Shown here: in pieces, positions 57,238-64,000 of the stretch
Layout: the number at the start of each line of letters is the position of its first letter
Position numbering within the stretch: the first letter of the stretch is position 1
NCBI GenBank assembly: GCA_022393335.1
Contig: JAJEKB010020839.1
Coordinates: 120,384 to 184,383 of the forward strand
Direction: 5' to 3'
DNA: 64,000 nt
From: Macrotrachela quadricornifera
Taxonomy: Eukaryota; Rotifera; Eurotatoria; Philodinida; Philodinidae
Program-made: the position numbers and the translations under genes
Notes under the pieces: model-generated
Database searches by the model: none
What the model was told of the DNA's origin: nothing
The model's input: only the letters and a program-made list of their open reading frames with translations

Positions 57238-60200
57238 CTACCATAATAAGAATGGAGCATAAGATTGCTCGAACCGAACTTCATTGTTACCTTCTCGAGC
57301 GACATAAATTGAAAATATAATAAGAGCTGCTATCAAGAATATCATTATTATACATAGTAAAATGAACTTGAACGAACATCGAATTTGTGATACCACATTT
57401 ATTCTAACAAAGAAAATTCTAAATGAATAATGAAATAAAAATAAATAAAACGTACCGAGATATTACGTTTGTAGACATTGGCTGTTTAACAAAAACAGGA
57501 TTGTTAACAGTTGTATTAATTATTTCAACGGGCGTTATTTGAGAAGAGACAGATGGAGTAATGTTGATTCGGGTTGTTCGATGTTGATATACTTTAAATA
57601 AAATTCGAACAAGTTTCGGACAAATCCATTTGAGAACAATTGTAAGACCACCTTGCAGACCAAGTAAAAGAGTTATTGTATAAATGAGATTAAATTGTTC
57701 ACTATATGTATATGTACATAATAAGGGTAAACATTGTTCAAAATATGATTGATAGCTAGTTGTTATAGGCCATTGTTCAACAAATAAATTGTTAATAAGT
57801 TCATCTACTGTAGTATTAACTGAAAATCGACTCATATTTATTGATAAAGGAATAAGAGAATTTGTATAATTGAAAGAATTTGTGTAATTAGTATATTGAT
57901 GAATAAGATTAATACATGCAATATTATAGAAACATTCAAGAGTTGATGCACGAAATGATTCACTTGGTATACAACCTATTTTCAAACCTTTGATTGGACT
58001 CATTTTAGAAGAATCTATATCGATAAAATTTGCTTGACTTGTACAATTTGGATGCAAACCACAGGAACAGTTGTCATCATAAATAAAAGCTCGAGTAGGT
58101 GCATAAAAAATTTGAAACTCAGGCGGATAAGCACGATATTCAAAATTTGTTCCATAGCTTGATATAATACTATTTCCGTGATTTATATCTCGAGTTAATG
58201 AAAAAATATAATTGAATGTTTTAGGAGCATTTGATTTAATCTGTTCGATCAACAAATCAAGATGTGCGTAAAAACTTGTTTCTGATAGAAGTTGACTAGT
58301 TACTAATGATGAACTAAGAAATTGAGTTATAGAATTGTTCACTAATTCCATCGAAAGTTCACATAATCTTTGAAGAATTTGTAAATGAGATGAAAGAAAA
58401 CGACGATAATCGGTTCGCGTATAAATAGAGAGATCAGAAACAAGTCCAGATATGAGATTATTTCGCCATTCATTAGAAACAAATGAACTCGAACAAATCT
58501 GTAGGTAATGAATAAGAAAATATTAAAAATAATTTAATTTTTAACTATTGTTAGAAAATTTTACAAGAAAACTTTAATAAAATATAGGTTTTTTTTGAGT
58601 ACAGTAAAGCATGAGCATATCTATTGTGATTTTTTTCTGAATTTCTCTTCCTTCTCTTTGTAAAATAATAGTATTTTCGAAAAGAAAATTGTCGCAAAAA
58701 AAATAATAGATCAAAGCTGATTTCACTGTTTTTGCTATGTCGTTTATAAGTTAATAATGAACCTATGGTATGTTTACGATAACTAATGATGAGAAAATGA
58801 TTTTGTACAATTATTTTTATTACAGTGACAAATACACTATTTATGATCTGTTTACGATTACGCTAAGAAAGTGCTCACCAAATTTAGGTATAACTATAAT
58901 AGATAGAAATACATCAATACGCGCACAACTTGTACTAATATAAAACTAACAGGGATACAAAATTTCAACGCTAAACAGAAAGAAATAGAAATTTACGATT
59001 TTTACTATTCCAAAGAGAAAATCAAGAAACATTAATTTAGACGAAAATAGAGATTGTTCAAATGTTTTCTAGATAAGTTTAGTGAATAAAATTTGGAAAA
59101 GTCGATGATTTTGTCAGAAAAAGCTTTTATTTTATCTTGTTTTTGAAAAAATTAGTAAAATTAAATATTAACTTATTCATCTTCTGTAAAAGCTCATGAT
59201 CTTTTATCAATTTTGTTAAAGATTAAAGCTCTGCCTTTATAATCTAGAAAATACTTGAAAAAAACTTTAAATTTTGTCTGAGTTTACATTCCTTGATCTC
59301 CTCTGCTAAATGATGAAAAGCATCAGTTTCTATTTCTTTTCATTAGAATATAAAAAGTATTTTTTTCAGTGGTCTTTTTTCTAAAAACAGGTAATAGTAT
59401 ATACGTGAATAGATTCTCGTGTATATTGTGTATGACAGCATTTTTAATATAATTTCACACCATATTTGGAGCCGGATCGATTGCTCTTTATCGATTCTTA
59501 CCGATCTTTTGTTTTAATTTTGAAAAATTTCGTAAACCACAAAAAAATGTCTGTTTTGCTCATTTTTAATGGTTTTTCATTAGTTTAGTGATGAAGAAAT
59601 AGGAATTTGTAAGGTTTTAACTGATAAGTTTTCAACTATTGTTGAAATCTCAGGTCTAAACGCTCATTAGTATTTTCATCACAGAATGGTAGCCTCAAAG
59701 TTTGTTGAGTAAATTTTCTTATGCACACACAAAACTTCTTTAACATTTGAAGACGATGTTGATTTATGAAAAAGATTTTTCACTTGAAAATTTCGAACTC
59801 ATTTGTCTGGTCTATTTTTGAAACACTCTCACAGCGTTTCAATAATAGGTACTTTCCAGTTTCTTGCTTTTATAAACGAAACATTAGAAAAAAGATGTTC
59901 TTTTCCAAAGATTGCGGCAGCGACTGCTGACATATAACTGTGAAAATACTTAGGTATCAAGAAACTTGTTCACGAATGTCGATATAAAAAATGCTACATT
60001 TTTAGGTTAGTTCATCTATCACTCTGTAGTAGCTTTCCTGTTGTGGATTCGAATCCTTTTTAGCTATATCAAATGATGATTTCAAATAAAAAATTAATCT
60101 AAATTAGCATTTGTAAAGCAATTATGTCAGTATTGAAAAAAGCCAGCCATAATATATTTAGATATAGGTCCGTATTAGTTTCCTTGAGTTTTTAGTCAAA

Positions 60201-63200
60201 TTGTTTCAATAAATTTTCGTTCATCCTTAATATTAGCATCTAAAATATGATAAACTAAACCAGAAACTGTTGCTATTAGAAACTTGAAAATTTATGAATT
60301 TGACAGTCCTGATCAGAGAATCCCGCGACCCAGATTCCAATCCAGATTTCATTCAATTTTATCGTAATCCGATGAAAACTGGTAGGATCTGGGTAGAACT
60401 TAATCATATTCAGCCGAATTTCATAATGACATAAAAGACTCTTCCTGCAATGAAGCAACTATTTAGTTGATATATAAGATGCACCGATGTCATGCTGGCA
60501 AAGTCATCAGTTCTGACTGACTGATTTTCACCGATCTAATTGGAAATTTAGACCGGCCAGTCCAGAGTTGTAATCGATCTGATATTTTCACACCGGATCG
60601 GGCCGGCCGGTTTAAAGCGTTTTTTCAGACCAGGAAAACTAGCTAGTGATTCAAACTATGCTTAGCATGTTAAATATATTAGTATTAATCACAACTACTA
60701 GTAGCTTTTGTTTAATTCAAATATATCTCTGACTATCATCTTAGAGAGAAAAAATCGTGTTAGAGTCACGTATAACTGTGAAATTTTCTAGAGATAAACT
60801 TGCGGTGTTTCTCCAGCATCAAAATAAGTCGATCTATAAGACAACTGACCGTCAGAAGACATGTTTGGAAACTTTTCCATGAAATTTTAGGAAAATATTA
60901 ATGTGTCTGTTAGACTTACGCTCCAATTTACAGCATGATTATATACAAAATATCGATGAAATTGTTTATGGATGTAATTTAGGCTAATATAGTCTGATTG
61001 TACTTTGTCCACTATGAAGTTTAATTTCATTCAACAAATTGAGAAATATTCTCTTTCTCGTAGAGAAGAATTTTACAAACATAAATTGTCTGATTGATTG
61101 ATTGCTTGTATGTCCGCAGGGTCAAAAAAAGAATCGATTCAGAATGATCTTTCGTAAGGGTTGACCGGAGGGTAATCGAGGGCGGAGAGTTCAAATCTGA
61201 GGTGAGTTTTGATTGATTGACTAATTATTAGTTATTAATAGTTAATAATTAGTTAGCAATATTTTTAATAAAACTTGACCAAAAGGTAATTGGGTACGGC
61301 GAACAAAAAACTTATGTTAGCTGTAAACCTTTTCCCGATTCGTTTTTTGAACAAAGGATTAGGTTTTTGAAAAAAATATTTTTTATCAGAGTTGGTCAAA
61401 GAATAGTTGAGTTTGAGGAATTCAAATCCGATGTTAGTTTTTAAAAAATCTTTCAAGGGTTATTTTTGCTAGAAATAGATGATAGATGGAAATAAATGGT
61501 TCACAAATCGTATTTTCAAAAGAAACTAACTGAAAACCATATATCGGATAATAAGACCGAGCTTCTTCCCGGTCTTTTACCCTTCGTACCAAACATGCCT
61601 GTGCTTCTCACCGATAACATCGTCTGTGAACTAGGACTCTCAAACGGCACTCAAAGTATATTTCGACAGCTCATATACGATGATCAGGAGGAGCCAGATG
61701 CTTTCAAAGTCAAGAATGATATATTTTCCTCAAATACCATATATATACGAAAACCATTATATGCGCTCATGGAAATCAAGACATCACAAGTAGAAACAAA
61801 TCTCGATGGTCTTCATCCCAAACTAATTCCTATTCCGTTAATTAAAAAGCGATTTATGATTCCCATTAAACAACTTTTCGGAGGTTTGTTTGAACGAGTA
61901 CAAGGTGGAAGAAAAATTCAACAAGTGATTCAAGGTACAAGAACACAACTTCTAATTGTAACTGCCTTCGCAATAACTACTTATAAAGCACGAGGACTCA
62001 CAATGAATAAAATCGTAGTCGACCTTTTGACATGAAGGTTCTACAAGTTTGACCTACTTTCGTTCAAGATGCCGAGCTGAAACGTCTAGATGAACTTGAC
62101 AAAGAGACAAAGCGAAAATGTTCTTCTTTCACTTTTTGAACGTGTATAAATAGATACTTTGCTATAAGTAGAATGTTATAGCAAGTATGTAAGATGTATC
62201 ATAATATGAATTTGTCATAAAATAATTATTCATCTGCTTTATTTACATCTATGTTAATCATTGTAGTTGTCACTTTACTTTTGTCGGGTCAGATATTTCC
62301 TATAATATCTTTTATCGCTTTATTTTCTTATTGTTTTTCCTTTTTAATGTAATCACATGGATCTTCCCATCTGTAATGTTACTTATTTAAAATATTTAAA
62401 CGTCTATCGGAAACTCCATAAAAATATCTGCTGTTCTACATATAAGAGTATGTAATTTATATTAGAAATGAATTTATAAACACAATACTATATTAAAAAT
62501 CTTCGATCTAAAATCAGTCCATCTACGAGAAAGAGCTGAGCGAGTGCCCGCACGAACGTTACTTGTAGATAAATATACAAATAAAAAGAGTAAATATTTT
62601 CCGAAACATCGTTGTTCAATTATCCTGATAAAGACATTCGAATTTATTCTGGATACAGTTTATCAGAGAAATTATATATATAGCAAAAATTGGCTGGTTT
62701 AGCTGATTTAACTAGACCGGTAAAAACCAGCGAGAACCGACCCGATACCGGACAGGACCGGTTGGTCCGTATCGGTTTTATCGGGCCGGTTACAACTCTG
62801 GACCAGTCCGCTTCTATCAAATCAGATCGATTCCAAATCTAGTCTACATTTGATATGTACTAGTATCCGTTCGTGCAGTGAAATTATTAATTTTTAAAGT
62901 AGAACGTCTAATTGTATTCGCCGCAAGCTTCTAATTTCATCATCTGATCTCGTTAGCTCAATATAATTTCTTCTTACCTGATGGAATACTGGTTCAATTT
63001 TGACGTATCGATCATATGTTGATGCAATCAATGAACACGAACATTCTAAATTACCACCATACTTTTGTCTGAGTTGATTGTATATATTAAACGATGGTTT
63101 ATTGAAAGTTTTCGTGAAGGTTTGAAACTGAACGATAGTATATAAGGCGAGAATGACCATACAAACAGCAAGTAAGATAAAGTAAAGACGAGTAGCCCAT

Positions 63201-63403
63201 TGATTAAGACGTTTAGCTGTCATTCGATCAACAATACTACCAAAGTCTCGCAAAGGAAATATTTTTAGATCGATTACAGTATTGTACAAAAGCTTAACCA
63301 AATTCTGCACGAATATTTTCAGCCGATTGAACGCCGTCAAACGAACTAAACATACAAAAACAAAACTTTTATCCTCTTTCTCTCTCCATAAACTTAAATA
63401 CAA
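57238..63403 (-). CDS. Uncharacterised multi-pass membrane protein with Cys-rich ectodomain
   Basis: Three exons on the minus strand: 63403-62978 (ends CAG|GTAAGA), 58498-57456 and 57418-57238. Phases fit exactly. The first exon ends with a transmembrane segment (LYFILLAVCMVILALYTIVQ) and ECSCSLIASTYDRYVKIEPV. The second continues ICSSSFVSNEWRNN, a long ectodomain with Cys motifs (CSCGLHPNC, GCIPSES...TLECFYNIAC, CLPLLC) and several N-glycosylation sites (NYT, NTT), and a second membrane segment (IYTITLLLGLQGGLTIVL). The third adds a segment like the first (FILLCIIMIFLIAALIIFSI) and stops, as if a second module began and was cut short. The first intron is 4.48 kb and contains a Helentron-like insertion. 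Start ATG 63403 is tentative: an acceptor near 63345 could mean an upstream exon. Function unknown. Confidence 0.7.
58499..61048. other. Left part of the large intron, no gene seen
   Basis: Intron sequence of the membrane-protein gene. It includes a GC-richer patch at about 60545-60620 (GACCGGCCAGTCCAGAG, GGGCCGGCCGG) that is partly the inverted counterpart of 62690-62830, and a tRNA-like A/B-box trace near 60005-60055 (see rejected items). Confidence 0.45.
60545..60620. repeat. ACCGG-rich repeat, left copy
   Basis: GGCCAGTCCAGAGTTGTAA is the inverted counterpart of TTACAACTCTGGACCAGTC at 62788-62806, and both are embedded in CCGG-rich DNA that contrasts with the AT-rich surroundings. Probably fragments of one interspersed repeat in opposite orientation. 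Confidence 0.5.
61049..62565 (+). mobile_element. Helitron/Helentron-like element with helicase remnant (1517 bp)
   Basis: The 5' end TTCTCTTTCTCGTAGAGAAG follows a host A (61048) and the 3' end GAACGTTACTTG precedes a host T (62566). The 3' subterminal hairpin here is GTGC-CC-GCAC, at the same place as GTCT-TC-AGAC in the 22185-23436 element, so the stem is kept by paired changes. CTACGAGAAAGAG at 62523 is the asymmetric inverted copy of the 5' terminus. It carries a PIF1-type helicase fragment. It sits in an intron, antisense to the host gene. Confidence 0.82.
61496..62035 (+). pseudogene. PIF1-type helicase C-terminal fragment of the Helentron-like element
   Basis: The frame encodes LLPGLLPFVPNMPVLLTDNI, CELGLSNGTQ, LIYDDQEEPDAF, and late AFAITTYKARGLTMNKIVVDL. 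The last matches helicase motif VI/SF1 PIF1 ends (A-x-T-x-x-K-x-Q/R-G-x-T), which in Helitrons forms the C-terminal half of the Rep-Hel protein that drives rolling-circle transposition. The Walker motifs and Rep domain are missing, so this is a remnant of about 180 residues. The K-A-R-G in place of the usual K-x-Q-G suggests decay. Confidence 0.7.
62690..62830. repeat. ACCGG-rich repeat, right copy
   Basis: AACTAGACCGG, GACCGGTTGGTCC, TCGGGCCGGTTACAACTCTG and ACCAGTCCG form a GC-rich island with repeated CCGG cores. It lies 125 bp outside the Helentron-like element and inverted to the patch at 60545-60620. Confidence 0.5.
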
Positions 63404-64000
63404 TATTTAGATTGTTCAAACTGAAAAACTGTTTAAATAATTTAAAAAGTTTTTCAAATGAAACAACGCATACTCAACCGATAAACAAAAAAGACCAGTA
63501 ACAAACATTTTTTCCTCTCAAAACATTTGTTTGATTTTTTGATCTTCATTGCAAAATTTTCTTATGTGAGAAAAAGACAAAAACAAATTTAACAAGATTG
63601 TAATGTTGTTTTTTGTGAACATTCTATGTTATATGGATCAATTTTAAATTGCTTGTTTATATGACATTATTTTTTGTGATTGACAGTTAACCGGACAGAT
63701 GACCATTCAAAAAGGAAACAACAGAGACTTCAGCCGCGAAGTCCTATGAAATCTTCATATTCTTTCGAAGTCTTCTGAAGTTTCTTGAAGTCTCATGAAA
63801 TCTACAAAAACTTTTTAAGTCTTTTGCATCTCTTAACGTTCTTTGAAACCTTGTGAAAGTCTTCCGAAACTATTTTAAAAATTTGAAGTCTATATCGATA
63901 AAGTCTCTTGAAATCTTGTAGTAAGGTATTTTCCCTTACGACCATTTAGTCTCCTGGTTCATCAACCAGTTTACTGTCTGTTTTTATGTTAGAAAATATT
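63404..64000. repeat. Upstream flank of the membrane-protein gene with degenerate GAAGTCTT repeats
   Basis: From 63728 to 63920 the sequence is built from loosely repeated 10-18 base units such as GAAGTCTTCTGAAGTTTC, GAAGTCTCATGAAATCT and AAAGTCTTCCGAAA. No coding frame is seen. The gene promoter should lie in 63404-63700. Confidence 0.45.

Noticed and set aside
60003..60056. tRNA-like A box (TTAGTTCATCTATC) and B box (GGATTCGAATCC)
   Set aside because: Spacing is tRNA-like, but no acceptor or anticodon stem pairs; at most a decayed tRNA-derived short repeat.

Overview
The window is a stretch of animal nuclear DNA. It is AT-rich and mostly single-copy, with short introns (about 40-60 bp, GT...AG) between protein-coding exons. 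The gene families together suggest a bdelloid rotifer (Adineta/Rotaria type): an ADP-ribosyltransferase fused to a long kinesin-light-chain-like TPR array, an FG-GAP propeller protein, NHL fragments, CmcJ/AsaB-like oxygenase genes of a mainly fungal/bacterial family, a Penelope-like retroelement and many low-copy DNA transposons. This assignment is inferred from family content; no search was run.

Layout. 1-2 kb: 3' part of a CYP3-type cytochrome P450 gene (three visible exons). 3.7-5.5 kb: a two-exon membrane RING-H2 E3 ligase gene. 5.5-8 kb: a 0.4 kb imperfect palindrome and a piggyBac remnant with TTAA ends and a broken transposase tail. 8.1-9.5 kb: a decayed MmgE/PrpD-family gene. 9.5-12.3 kb: first copy of a CmcJ-like dioxygenase gene with an NHL remnant downstream. 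12.6-13.4 kb: a long palindrome between two hammerhead-ribozyme-like direct repeats. 14.2-18 kb: the ART-TPR gene.

17.8-35.3 kb is a tandem segmental duplication. Unit A (17841-27390) and unit B (27971-35270) each carry the 3' end of the TPR gene, a dead hAT transposase (TTF/ZMYM type), an NHL fragment and an intact CmcJ-like gene. Unit A has two extra insertions, a piggyBac MITE and a Helitron/Helentron-like element, and unit B shows the exact empty site for each. A 581 bp palindromic element sits on the junction between the units.

36.7-43 kb holds two foldback-like elements whose arms are built from short repeats (one with a second element nested in it and an 8-bp target duplication), a damaged unrecognised gene and a piggyBac transposase fragment. 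43.8-45.1 kb is a leucine-rich-repeat gene in which each exon is one 28-residue repeat. 46-49 kb is repeat-rich. 49.1-53.6 kb is a complete Penelope-like element with an intact 966-residue RT/GIY-YIG protein, inverted and direct terminal repeats and a 14-bp target duplication. 54-55.7 kb (minus strand) is an FG-GAP/VCBS seven-bladed propeller gene. 55.9-56.9 kb is a Tc1-like MITE. 57.2-63.4 kb (minus strand) is a membrane-protein gene whose 4.5 kb intron hosts a second Helentron-like copy that still carries a PIF1-helicase C-terminal fragment.

The genes do not form an operon or pathway. The window reads as an accessory, transposon-rich region where a putatively acquired oxygenase gene has been copied three times and kept intact while the sequences around it decayed.
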